This document shows, in pieces, positions 6,410 through 14,737 of a stretch of DNA of 64,000 nt (positions within the stretch are counted from its first letter, which is position 1; each line of letters begins with the position of its first letter). A model generated the notes under the pieces. It made no database searches, was not told the DNA's origin, and saw only the letters and a list, made by a program, of their open reading frames with translations. The DNA is from Paraclostridium tenue (GTDB taxonomy: Bacteria; Bacillota; Clostridia; Peptostreptococcales; Peptostreptococcaceae). The stretch is from positions 79,246 through 143,245 of the forward strand of contig NZ_BAAACP010000008.1 in the NCBI RefSeq assembly GCF_039521565.1, given 5' to 3'. The position numbers and the translations under genes were made by a program.

Positions 6410-7870
6410 TTGTTATTTTCAGACTTAAAATTAAATGATAAGGAACCAATTTACATACAAATAAAAAATTACATAGATATTATGATAAACAAAGGTTTAA
6501 TACCAAATAACAGTAAGTTACCTTCTACAAGGGAGCTTAGTCAATTTTTAAATGTAAGTAGAAACTCTATAATATCAGCCTATGAAGAATTAAAAGCTGA
6601 TGGAACAATATACTCAGTTTCAGGTAAAGGAACTTTTGTAAATCACAAAAATACTACTTTAAATAATTCTTGGAATATAGATTTTGAAAGCTTTGAAAAT
6701 GAATATAGTAAAATAGCAAATGAAATGGATATTGTAAAAAGTGAAATACCTTGGAGATCTGATTTAATATCTTTTAAAAGTATATCTCCAAATGGTGATT
6801 TATTTGATATAGATGAACTTAAAAAATCTTTTTTAAATAGGATAGCATTAGAAGGACATAAAATACTAAATTATGGTTATGCACAAGGCTATAAGCCACT
6901 TATAGATTATTTATTAAGCTATATGAATACAAAAGGGGTAGACACTACAAATAAAGATATATTAATAACAAATGGATTTACAGAAGGGCTTGATTTATTA
7001 TTATCTTCTTTTACAGAAAAAGGAGATTATATAATATGCGAAAATCCAACTCACAATACAGCAATAAAAATATTTAAATCATTAGGATTAAATATAGTGG
7101 GTATAGATATAAATAAAGATGGTCTAGATTTTAAAATGCTAGAAGAGAAGCTAGATAGTTTAAAAAATGAAAAAAATATAAAAATAAAATTTGCATATAT
7201 AACTCCGTCTTATCATAATCCAACAGGAACAGTTATGAGTCCAGAGGATAGATACAAATTTTACAACTTAATGAAAAAACACAATATAGCTATAATAGAA
7301 GATGGATTTAATGAAGAATTATTATATTCAAGTTCTCATATATTCCCAATAGCATCATTAGATAATCTAAATAATGGTGTAATATATATAGGAAGCTTTT
7401 CAAAGATATTATTCCCAGGACTTAGAATTGGATGGATATTATGCGATAAAAAAGTTATATCAAGACTTGAAAGTGTAAAAAGATGTAAAAGTATACATGT
7501 ATCTTTTTTAGACCAAGCGATATTATATGATTATTTAAGTAATGGAGCTTTTGATAAATATGTAAAAAAGATTAAAAAGTTTTATGGTGATAAATTTAAC
7601 TTTACATATGATTGTGTTAAAAAGTATATTCCTAATGATTATGTATTAGGTGAAGGTGGACTTCATATTTTTATTAAATTAAAAAATATAGATTCAAGAA
7701 AATTATTAAATAAATGCTACGAAAAGGGCGTAATATTTATGCCTGGAGATATATTTTACACAGATGATAAAGGAAAGGACACATTAAGATTAGGAATTTC
7801 AAGACTTTCTTTAGAAGATATAGAAAAAGGAATAAAAATAATTGGAGATAGTATAAAAGAATTAAGTTAA
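6410..7870 (+). CDS. MocR-type GntR/aminotransferase transcription regulator
   Basis: A 486-residue fusion: an N-terminal GntR winged helix (about 10-78, with LPSTRELSQFLNVSRNSI) joined to a fold-type I aminotransferase domain (about 110-480). The PLP lysine is K332 in SFSKILFPGLRIGW. The NPTGT motif (PSYHNPTGTVM) and the later substrate Arg region (TLRLGISRLS) are also present. The start is TTG, supported by GTGAGGTGATAAA immediately upstream. MocR proteins commonly regulate a divergently transcribed neighbour, here the ferredoxin/membrane Fe-S pair; PdxR-like control of vitamin B6 genes is another possibility, but no such gene is adjacent. Confidence 0.87.
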   Translation: MLFSDLKLNDKEPIYIQIKNYIDIMINKGLIPNNSKLPSTRELSQFLNVSRNSIISAYEELKADGTIYSVSGKGTFVNHKNTTLNNSWNIDFESFENEYSKIANEMDIVKSEIPWRSDLISFKSISPNGDLFDIDELKKSFLNRIALEGHKILNYGYAQGYKPLIDYLLSYMNTKGVDTTNKDILITNGFTEGLDLLLSSFTEKGDYIICENPTHNTAIKIFKSLGLNIVGIDINKDGLDFKMLEEKLDSLKNEKNIKIKFAYITPSYHNPTGTVMSPEDRYKFYNLMKKHNIAIIEDGFNEELLYSSSHIFPIASLDNLNNGVIYIGSFSKILFPGLRIGWILCDKKVISRLESVKRCKSIHVSFLDQAILYDYLSNGAFDKYVKKIKKFYGDKFNFTYDCVKKYIPNDYVLGEGGLHIFIKLKNIDSRKLLNKCYEKGVIFMPGDIFYTDDKGKDTLRLGISRLSLEDIEKGIKIIGDSIKELS

Positions 7871-7887
7871 AGTTTTAATTATTTTAA

Positions 7888-7927
7888 ATTTCTTAATGGA
7901 TATTTTTAAAAATATCCATTAAGAAAT
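7888..7927. terminator. 40-bp perfect palindrome between convergent genes
   Basis: Forty bases read identically on both strands, with centre TTTTTAAAAA at 7907/7908. It lies just past the MocR stop and includes the last codons and stop of the diguanylate cyclase gene. It can form a 15-18 bp hairpin for either transcript but lacks a conventional T tract, so its termination function is inferred. Confidence 0.7.
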
Positions 7928-8785
7928 AGTATCTTTATCTTTTTTAGATCTATATAATTTATCATCAACTAATTTCAATGCTTCATTAAAATTTATATTG
8001 TCTTTATTTAAATGAGTTATACCAAAACTGCAAGTAACATTAATTTTATTATCTTCATGTATAAAATCTGTATTTTTAATAAGAATTTTTAAATTCTTAA
8101 TTATCTTATAAGTTTCTCTGACAGAAACGTTTTCGATAACGGCTATAAATTCATCTCCACCATATCTACAAGTCCAGCCATTAAAAGTTTTAATATAATT
8201 ATCTAATAAATGGGCAACTTCTTTAATAACATAATCACCGCATAAATGCCCATAAGTATCGTTAATAGATTTAAACTTATCAATATCTAACATTACTAAG
8301 CTAATTGAAAAATCTGATTTGGATAAATTTTCTAAAGCAACTGGGAGATGTTCATCTAGATATCTTCTATTAAAGATTTTAGTCAACTCATCTGTAATCA
8401 CAATAGTATTAAGTCTATCTATTTCGCGTTTGAGCTCGTCAATTGTTTTATCTTTGTAAAGAGAAAGCATAGTATCATTAGTCACATCCTTTATAAGTTC
8501 AATAACATAATTATTTTCATTTAATTTAAATGGTGCAGCTATTATCATATATGTTTTATCTCCTAAAGTCTCTAATTTAGTAAATGAAGCGTTTTCATTT
8601 AAAGCCCTCATAGAGATACAATTAGAACATGGAGTTTGATTTTTCCAATAATCATAACATTTATGACTTTCTGTGGGTCTAATAGTATTATCAAAGTTTA
8701 TAATTCTTTTATTTTTAGGATCAATTATTCTTTGAATTATAAATACATTCTTCAAAACCTCAATGCTATTATCTGCAAGAGTCAA
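7919..8785 (-). CDS. Diguanylate cyclase (GGDEF) with Cys-containing PAS-like sensor
   Basis: The N-terminal half (1-115) is PAS-like and carries CYDYWKNQTPCSNC, a cysteine cluster seen in some PAS sensors and possibly redox- or metal-responsive. A short coiled coil follows (115-130), then a GGDEF domain with the active motif GGDEF intact at 209-213 and substrate/metal residues DIDKFKSIND. The usual inhibitory I-site RxxD before the motif is absent (TFNGWTC), so product inhibition by that route is not expected. The start is TTG behind GGAAGTG; a GTG just upstream runs into a stop. Predicted role: making c-di-GMP from two GTP in the cytoplasm. Confidence 0.85.
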   Translation of the reverse strand: MTLADNSIEVLKNVFIIQRIIDPKNKRIINFDNTIRPTESHKCYDYWKNQTPCSNCISMRALNENASFTKLETLGDKTYMIIAAPFKLNENNYVIELIKDVTNDTMLSLYKDKTIDELKREIDRLNTIVITDELTKIFNRRYLDEHLPVALENLSKSDFSISLVMLDIDKFKSINDTYGHLCGDYVIKEVAHLLDNYIKTFNGWTCRYGGDEFIAVIENVSVRETYKIIKNLKILIKNTDFIHEDNKINVTCSFGITHLNKDNINFNEALKLVDDKLYRSKKDKDTIS

Positions 8786-8992
8786 AAAAATTTCACTTCC
8801 TTTCTTATAACAACCCTACTAAATATTATAAGGGGTTAACTATTTATTTGCAAATTTTAGGATATAATAGTTATTTTTTACAAATAAGTAAAATTAAACC
8901 TCATAATTTTAGCATATAAACTAAAAAATATGAGGTTTAATTTAAAAGAGTATTAAATTTTACATTAATTTAAACCTAGTAAACAATATAAT

Positions 8993-9214
8993 TTATTTAT
9001 TATCTAAAATAACTATAGATCTAGGTTGCTTAGACTTTCTTTCTATGTAGCCAAGTTTTTCAAGTTTTTGCAAATGGCAAAAAACAGTAGAAGAAGAACT
9101 TAAATTAACGCCTTTAGCAATTTCTCTAATAGAAGGTGGGTACCCTGTTTTTGCAGTTGATGATTTTATAAAGTTTAAAATCTCAACTTGCTTATAATAT
9201 AATTTAGAATACAT
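8993..9214 (-). CDS. LexA DNA-binding-domain-only protein
   Basis: 73 residues matching only the N-terminal winged helix of LexA: KQVEILNFIKSSTAKTGYPP, then SIREIAKGVNLSSSSTVFCHL and LEKLGYIERK. The autocleavage and peptidase domain is absent, and the frame stops naturally. A longer frame begins at 9319, but the ATG at 9214 has AAGGAGG at good spacing. The promoter on this strand carries a palindromic LexA-type box overlapping its -35. The product could compete with or modulate full-length LexA without being cleavable. Divergent from the alarmone synthetase. Confidence 0.75.
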   Translation of the reverse strand: MYSKLYYKQVEILNFIKSSTAKTGYPPSIREIAKGVNLSSSSTVFCHLQKLEKLGYIERKSKQPRSIVILDNK

Positions 9215-9269
9215 ATGAGTACTACCTCCTTGTATTAAATATATGTAAAATTGAGTATAAGATAATAAT

Positions 9270-9309
9270 ATAATAACACTTTTTACTAAAAAAATCAAAC
9301 ATATGTTTG
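9270..9309 (-). promoter_or_regulatory. Promoter with LexA/SOS-type box
   Basis: Minus-strand -35 TTGATT (9293-9298) and -10 TATTAT (9270-9275) are spaced by 17 bp. The palindrome CAAACATATGTTTG at 9296-9309 fits the Gram-positive SOS consensus (CGAACRNRYGTTCG), with A for the second base of each arm, and overlaps the -35. Confidence 0.7.
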
Positions 9310-9404
9310 GAGTAAGCATAATTATTAAAATAATAGTATAGTTAAAAACTTATATTTTGATATATAATAATAGATGAATTAATATCAAAAGTGAGGATGC
9401 TACA

Positions 9405-10211
9405 ATGCTAATAAAAGATGAATTTTTTAAAAATTATCAAATAACCGAAGAAGAATTAAAAGAAAATAATATAAATTGGAATGAAATAGAAAAAATATAT
9501 GAAGACTATATAATATATAGAAAAAGTTATGAAACTCAAGCAGAATTAATAGCTACAATACTTAGAAGCCACCCTAAAGTTCATTCTGTTAAAACTAGAG
9601 TTAAAGATCCAGAACATTTAATAGAAAAGATAATAAGAAAAGTAGAAGATAGAAGAAAAAAATACGGTAAAGACTTTCATTTTACAGTAGATAATTATAA
9701 AAGTGAAATAACAGATTTAGTTGGTATAAGAGTAATACATATATTTAAAGAAGATTGGGAAGAAATACATAATTTTATAACTAGTATGTGGAAAGTTCTT
9801 GAAATTGTTTCAAATGTACGTGAAGGAGATAATACTAAGAAATTTGAAGAACTAGGAATAGAAGTTTGTTCAAGAATATCAGGATATAGATCTGTTCATT
9901 ATTTAATAGAATCTTACCCGACTACACAAAAGATAATCGCTGAAATTCAAGTTAGAACAATATTTGAAGAAGGTTATGGAGAAATAGACCATCAACTTAG
10001 ATATTCACATAAACAAATACCAGAAGTTTTAGCACAAAATTTAATGCTTTTAAATAGAATAGCAGGAAGCTCAGATGAAATGGCATCTTTAATAAATGTA
10101 TTAAGTGAAAGCATAGAAGATGTTAAAACTGAATATGAAGAAAAATTAAAAGAAAAAGATAAAGAAATACAAGAATTATTAAAAATAATAGAAGATAAAA
10201 ATAACAAATAA
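9405..10211 (+). CDS. Small alarmone synthetase (RelA/SpoT domain), (p)ppGpp synthase
   Basis: A 268-residue single-domain synthetase without HD hydrolase, TGS or ACT domains, like RelQ/RelP. Family motifs are complete: DLVGIRVIHIF (catalytic Asp), GYRSVHY (guanine-stacking Tyr loop), and AEIQVRTIFEEGYGEIDHQLRY with the catalytic Glu. The C-terminal helix (235-268) is a charged coiled coil typical of tetramerising SAS enzymes. It transfers pyrophosphate from ATP to GDP/GTP in the cytoplasm. A TATAAT at 9363-9368 and GTGAGG before the ATG support expression. The LexA-type box is 95 nt upstream, too far from this promoter for simple repression. Confidence 0.9.
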   Translation: MLIKDEFFKNYQITEEELKENNINWNEIEKIYEDYIIYRKSYETQAELIATILRSHPKVHSVKTRVKDPEHLIEKIIRKVEDRRKKYGKDFHFTVDNYKSEITDLVGIRVIHIFKEDWEEIHNFITSMWKVLEIVSNVREGDNTKKFEELGIEVCSRISGYRSVHYLIESYPTTQKIIAEIQVRTIFEEGYGEIDHQLRYSHKQIPEVLAQNLMLLNRIAGSSDEMASLINVLSESIEDVKTEYEEKLKEKDKEIQELLKIIEDKNNK

Positions 10212-10333
10212 TTACAAATTTAAATTATTGTGGAAAACATTATAATTTATGATATTATATATATTAATAATTAACTTAAGATAAAAAAGTAAATTAAATG
10301 TTAATTAATAAAATGAATGGAGATGAAAAAATA

Positions 10334-11005
10334 ATGGGATTTTTTAAAAGACTTAAAAATGTTGTAGAAGCTAAAGCTAACAAAGCTATTGAAAAGCATG
10401 AAGACCCAATAGAAATGTTAGAGTTATCAATTAATAAAAAAGAAAAATTACTTCAAGATGCTAAAAAACAATGTGCAAACTTTATAGCATCAGTAGATAA
10501 TATAAGAAATGAAAAGAAAACTTTAGAAGAAAGAATAGATAAATATGAGCAAGCTACTAAAGCAGCTTTATTAAAAGAAGATAATGAAAAAGCTCAAAGT
10601 TTTGTTAAACAAAAATTAGAAATACAAGAAAAATTAACTCAAACAGTAGAAAGAATACAAATACAAGATAAAAAGATACAAGAAATCAAGTTTAAAATAG
10701 AAGAATTAGAACTTGAAATATCTAAAATGAAATCTAAAAAACAAGAATTAGCTACAAGACTTGATGTTGCTGAAATAAACAATGAAATAAATGAAACATT
10801 ATCAGGGCTTAGTGATGACCATGGTATAAACTTAGATGAACTTGAAAAGAAAGTTCAACAAAAAGAAAGTTATGGTAAAGCACTTGAAGATATGAAACCA
10901 AAAAATGAAGATTCTATGCTTGATGATTATATAAATAACTCACCTGTAGTTGACTCTAAAGTTGAAGATGAACTTGAGAGAATAAAAAGAGAAATGAATA
11001 AATAA
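10334..11005 (+). CDS. pspA: PspA/IM30 family phage-shock protein
   Basis: About 223 residues, almost entirely helical coiled coil. It opens MGFFKRLKNVVEAKANKAIEKHEDP, matching the amphipathic membrane-binding helix of PspA/Vipp1. The family segment EDPIEMLELSINKKEKLL follows. An in-frame ATG at 10298 would add 12 residues, but the ATG at 10334 has GGAG upstream and gives the canonical N-terminus. PspA oligomers bind stressed membranes and preserve the proton gradient. Genes for a Cys-rich protein and a secreted basic protein follow and probably form an operon with it; the usual PspBC or LiaFSR partners are absent here. Confidence 0.88.
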   Translation: MGFFKRLKNVVEAKANKAIEKHEDPIEMLELSINKKEKLLQDAKKQCANFIASVDNIRNEKKTLEERIDKYEQATKAALLKEDNEKAQSFVKQKLEIQEKLTQTVERIQIQDKKIQEIKFKIEELELEISKMKSKKQELATRLDVAEINNEINETLSGLSDDHGINLDELEKKVQQKESYGKALEDMKPKNEDSMLDDYINNSPVVDSKVEDELERIKREMNK

Positions 11006-11061
11006 TTACTACTTAAGGTAGATGGTCAAAGGCTATCTACCTTTTTGGGGAGGGAAACGAC

Positions 11062-11739
11062 ATGAACGAAAAGATACTACAAGAAAAGAAAAAATATGAT
11101 AAGCTATATACTGATTTAGTATTTTCTGTAAATGATTTAAAACAAATTTTAAGCGATAAAGAATTAAATAAAAGAGTTTTTATTAGAAAAGTAGATGACC
11201 TTTCTGAATATATGTCTTTTTTAAGTAAATTAGAAAAAGAAGATGAACAAGAAGATAAAGGTTTATTTTCTAAAATATTTAAGAAAAGACCAGATATTGA
11301 TACACAAATTCAAGCTTATTTAACTAAAGATAAAAGAGAATCTATAAATAAACTTGATAAATGTGCTAAATGCAAATGCATAAACTGTGTAAGTGAGTGC
11401 CCTTTTAATAGATGCATAAACTGTAGGGAATTAGAATATACTTATGAATGTGATAAAGAAAAGTTCTGTTTTACAAAATCAACTGATACTGTAACGTTAT
11501 ATAATGAAGATGAAGAATTTAAATTTGATGTTAAAGGATACTTAATAGAAAAAAATGAAGATGGATCTTTAAATAGATATGTATATTTAGTTGATACTAA
11601 AGACAATGATAATCAGCAATTATTACAATACTATAAATTTAAAGGTGAAGAAAGTTATGACTCTGTAATAGAGGGAGATGATGATAGCAATTTAGATAGA
11701 CTATATAATAAGTTTATAGAAATGGGGTTAAATGTATAA
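11062..11739 (+). CDS. Cys-rich protein of unknown function in the pspA operon
   Basis: A 225-residue soluble protein. Residues 1-90 are helical and charged. Residues 95-130 hold a dense cysteine cluster (CAKCKCINC, CPFNRCINC and two later Cys) that should bind zinc or an Fe-S cluster. The acidic C-terminal domain is predicted beta/alpha. I recognise no named family. It is 56 nt after pspA with a strong GGGGAGGG site, and its stop overlaps the next start by one base (TAATG). A cytoplasmic accessory or regulator of the membrane-stress response is the simplest inference. Confidence 0.65.
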   Translation: MNEKILQEKKKYDKLYTDLVFSVNDLKQILSDKELNKRVFIRKVDDLSEYMSFLSKLEKEDEQEDKGLFSKIFKKRPDIDTQIQAYLTKDKRESINKLDKCAKCKCINCVSECPFNRCINCRELEYTYECDKEKFCFTKSTDTVTLYNEDEEFKFDVKGYLIEKNEDGSLNRYVYLVDTKDNDNQQLLQYYKFKGEESYDSVIEGDDDSNLDRLYNKFIEMGLNV

Positions 11740-12467
11740 TGAAGAATTTAAAAAGAAATATTACCCTTTTTTTAACTTTATTTATATTTACAATAACTTG
11801 TGCATTTAGTTTTTCAATTGATAAAGCCTATGCTAATACATATGAAAAAGGAAAAAATACACTAGAATATCAAGTTGCTAAAGGAAGTTCGCATAGTTCG
11901 AGGCCAAGGATAAGTTCAAGGCCAAATACAAGTAGTTATAGACCTAGTTCTGGGAGTAGTTTTAAGTCGAGTTTTAAATCAAAAAGTAGTACGACAAAGC
12001 CTAGTTCAAGTAGTTTTAAATCAAAATCTAAATCAGATGCTATAAAACCTAAATCAAGTAGTCTAAAGCCAGACTCAGGAAAATTTAGCACAAAGCCAAC
12101 ACCCAAAGAAAGTAAAAGTGAAAGCTCAGATAGTGATATAAAAAAACCAAAATCAAGTAGTATAAAACCAGACTCAGGAAAATTTAGCACAAAGCCAAGC
12201 ACAAAACCTAATACAAATAGCAATGATAAATCAGAGTCTAGTAATAATAAAAAGTATTATGATGACGATTATAGAGGTTCAAGAAGAACCTATATACCAC
12301 ATAGTTATGGCGGAGGATTTTTTGGATTTGGTGGATATAATCCATTTAGATATATGGGATACAGACTTGGAATAAGACCTATTATAATGGATGTAGTTTT
12401 AATAATAACTGTATTAATAGTTTTATATATAATAATAGATTTTATAAGAAGCAGAAAAAATAGATAA
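11739..12467 (+). CDS. Exported Ser/Lys/Pro-rich protein with C-terminal membrane anchor
   Basis: 242 residues: an N-terminal signal peptide ending near KAYAN, a low-complexity Ser/Lys/Pro region (about 45-175), a Tyr/Gly/Arg-rich patch (SYGGGFFGFGGYNPF), and one C-terminal membrane helix followed by RSRKNR. The low-complexity part contains an 18-residue unit twice (KPKSSSxKPDSGKFSTKP). The basic stretch would sit on the outer face, suited to contacting teichoic acids or phospholipid heads. Translation is coupled to the Cys-rich gene. Function unknown; co-occurrence with pspA suggests envelope stress. Confidence 0.65.
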   Translation: MKNLKRNITLFLTLFIFTITCAFSFSIDKAYANTYEKGKNTLEYQVAKGSSHSSRPRISSRPNTSSYRPSSGSSFKSSFKSKSSTTKPSSSSFKSKSKSDAIKPKSSSLKPDSGKFSTKPTPKESKSESSDSDIKKPKSSSIKPDSGKFSTKPSTKPNTNSNDKSESSNNKKYYDDDYRGSRRTYIPHSYGGGFFGFGGYNPFRYMGYRLGIRPIIMDVVLIITVLIVLYIIIDFIRSRKNR

Positions 12468-12806
12468 AAATGGAAATTAAATTTAAAAAATTAGATTAAA
12501 TTTCATATATAAGGGCATATAATAAATAAAGTCTAATTAACCACTTATAAATTAAAAAAGCTAAGTTAGTATATAAAAACACTTAAATATAATTTCTTCT
12601 GAGAGTTATATAATAACTAAAGTATTTAAATTAAAATTTAAAGGCATGCTCTCTTAGTATGCTTTTTTTGTATTTTACATAAAAAGTTAATTACCAAATT
12701 ATACATATATAGAAGGAAATAAATATAAAATGTAGAACTATATACTAAAATGAATTAATTTATACAAGTGGTAAAAATTTAGAAATTTTAAGTAAGGAGA
12801 AGTGAA
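12468..12806. other. Intergenic region with possible leader of the importer operon
   Basis: The first 130 nt are featureless AT-rich DNA. Then come a small hairpin, AGTTATATAATAACT (12604-12618), and a terminator. GAGAG just before the small hairpin could pair with CTCTC in the terminator loop. I looked for a cobalamin riboswitch (B12 box) and found none. Confidence 0.4.
12640..12669 (+). terminator. Terminator upstream of the metal-chelate importer
   Basis: Stem GGCATGCT / AGTATGCT with two wobble pairs, extended by A-T pairs, loop CTCTT, then seven T. It either ends the pspA operon or attenuates the importer operon. Confidence 0.75.
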
Positions 12807-13724
12807 ATGAAGAAAAGAATTTTAGCATTAATAACAGGTATTTTTGTAGTAATGATGGCTGTTGTTGGATGTGGTCAAAAAGATGTTGTAATAAAAGATA
12901 GAGAAGGAAATGATTTTAAAGTTCCAGCTAAAGTTGATAGAATAATATCAACAGCTCCATCAAATACAGAAATATTAGTTGAATTAGGATTAGCTGATAA
13001 ATTGGTTGCTGTAGATAAATATTCTGCTGATGTAGCAGGTTTACCTAAAAACATTAAATTAATAGATTTTTCAAATCCAGATCCTGAAGCAATAATATCA
13101 TTAAATCCAGATATGATAATAGCATCAGGACATAATAAAACTGAAAAAGGACAAGATCCATTTAAAGTTATTAGTGAAGCTGGTATAAGCGTTGCTTATA
13201 TACCAAGTAGTACAAGCATAAATGGTATATATGATGATATAATGTTTATAGCTGACATAACAGGAACTAAAGAAAAAGGTCAAAAAATAGTTGATAACAT
13301 GAAAAATGAAATTAACGAAATAGCTAAAATAGGAAAAACTATAAAAACTAAGAAAAAAGTATACTTTGAAATAGGGCCTTCACCAAACTTATATAGCTTT
13401 GGAGATGCAACATTCTTAAATGAAATGATAAACTTAGTTGGTGGAGAAAATATATTTGTAGACCAAAATGGATGGGTATCACCAAGTGCAGAATCTGTAA
13501 TAGAAAAAAATCCAGATGTAATATTAACTAATGTAAATTATGTTCCAGATGCAGTTAAAGAAATAAAAGGCCGTGAAGGATGGCAAAACATAGCAGCAGT
13601 AAAAAATGGGAAAGTATATTTAGTAGATACAAATTCATCTTCTAGACCATCTCAAAATATAGTAAAAGCATTAAAACAAATGGCGGAGTTTATAAATCCA
13701 GATGCATATGCAAAACAAAAATAA
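12807..13724 (+). CDS. Iron-complex/cobalamin-type ABC substrate-binding lipoprotein
   Basis: A class III (helical-backbone) binding protein of the BtuF/FhuD/FepB family. The signal peptide ends in the lipobox AVVGC (Cys near 22). The two family lobes are joined by a long helix, with ISTAPSNTEILVELGL in the first lobe and NVNYVPDAVKEIKGREGWQNI in the second. It captures a chelated metal or corrinoid at the cell surface and delivers it to the permease, whose start overlaps this gene. AAGGAG lies before the ATG. The chelate cannot be named from sequence; no Fur box or B12 riboswitch was recognised. Confidence 0.85.
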   Translation: MKKRILALITGIFVVMMAVVGCGQKDVVIKDREGNDFKVPAKVDRIISTAPSNTEILVELGLADKLVAVDKYSADVAGLPKNIKLIDFSNPDPEAIISLNPDMIIASGHNKTEKGQDPFKVISEAGISVAYIPSSTSINGIYDDIMFIADITGTKEKGQKIVDNMKNEINEIAKIGKTIKTKKKVYFEIGPSPNLYSFGDATFLNEMINLVGGENIFVDQNGWVSPSAESVIEKNPDVILTNVNYVPDAVKEIKGREGWQNIAAVKNGKVYLVDTNSSSRPSQNIVKALKQMAEFINPDAYAKQK

Positions 13725-14733
13725 ACAATTAGTGATACTATCAATACCGTTAGTATTTCTAATATTTAGTATTGGAACTTCCATAGGGAGTTCCAATATT
13801 CATGTATTAGACACTATTAGTATAATACTTAATAAGATATTTAATACACCTTTAAAAGAAGGAATAGACCCAAAAGATATGTCAATAATATGGTTACTTA
13901 GACTACCAAGGGTACTACTAGCATTTATGGTAGGAGGTTGCTTAGGTGTTAGCGGTTGTGTAGTTCAATCAATTCTAAAAAATGAATTAGCATCTCCTTA
14001 TACACTAGGAGTATCTTCAGGAGCTTCACTAGGTGCAGGTCTTGTTATAATTCTTGGTATATCAATACCATTTCTCGGGCAATTAACTCTTCCTGTGATA
14101 GGTTTTTTATGTGGATTATTAACAGTATATGCCGTAGTAATTTTTTCTTCTAAAATAGATAAAACTATGTCAAATAATACTATTATACTAGCAGGTATGG
14201 TATTTTCACTATTTGTAAATGCACTACTTACAACACTTACAGCAATTTTTAGTGAAGATATAAAAAGTATAAGTCTTTGGCAAATGGGTAGTTTTTCTAT
14301 GAAGGGATGGTCATATGTAAAAGCATTAATTCCATTTTTAATAATAGGTATCATAGGAGTTTTAAAATATACCAAGGAAATGGATATATTAACATTTGGA
14401 GAAGAACAAGCAAAAGCAGTAGGTGTTGATACAAGTAAAGTTAAGAAAAATTTATTTATATTTACTGCAGTTTTAACAGGAAGTGCAATAGCTCTAAGTG
14501 GGACTATAGGATTTGTAGATTTAATAGCACCACATGTAGTAAGAAAAATATTTGGTTCAAAACATAAATACGTTATACCAATGTCTTTTGTATTTGGAGG
14601 TTCATTAATGGTTATAACAGATTTAATAGCAAGAACTATTATTTCCCCAGCAGAACTTCCAGTTGGAGCAATAACAGCTATAATAGGTGCACCATTCTTT
14701 GCATATGTGTACTTTAGCAAAGGAAAGAAGTGA
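13708..14733 (+). CDS. FecCD-family ABC permease
   Basis: About 341 residues with nine to ten membrane helices, matching BtuC/FhuB/FepD permeases: LLRLPRVLLAFMVGGCLGVS near the N-terminus, GVSSGASLGA, the coupling-helix region EEQAKAVGVD, and GFVDLIAPHVVRKIFG. Two ATGs, 13702 and 13708, both lie inside the binding-protein gene, and the site behind them is weak, so translation probably depends on reinitiation. It forms the homodimeric channel of the importer with the ATPase 4 nt downstream. Confidence 0.85.
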   Translation: MQNKNKQLVILSIPLVFLIFSIGTSIGSSNIHVLDTISIILNKIFNTPLKEGIDPKDMSIIWLLRLPRVLLAFMVGGCLGVSGCVVQSILKNELASPYTLGVSSGASLGAGLVIILGISIPFLGQLTLPVIGFLCGLLTVYAVVIFSSKIDKTMSNNTIILAGMVFSLFVNALLTTLTAIFSEDIKSISLWQMGSFSMKGWSYVKALIPFLIIGIIGVLKYTKEMDILTFGEEQAKAVGVDTSKVKKNLFIFTAVLTGSAIALSGTIGFVDLIAPHVVRKIFGSKHKYVIPMSFVFGGSLMVITDLIARTIISPAELPVGAITAIIGAPFFAYVYFSKGKK

Positions 14734-14737
14734 TAAA

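Noticed and set aside
12468..12806. Cobalamin riboswitch upstream of the BtuF-like gene
   Set aside because: No B12 box and too few G/C-rich helices. Only a short terminator-like hairpin is present.
13998..14720. A 240-codon minus-strand frame inside the FecCD permease
   Set aside because: It is the antisense shadow of a clearly conserved membrane protein, with no start signals and atypical composition.
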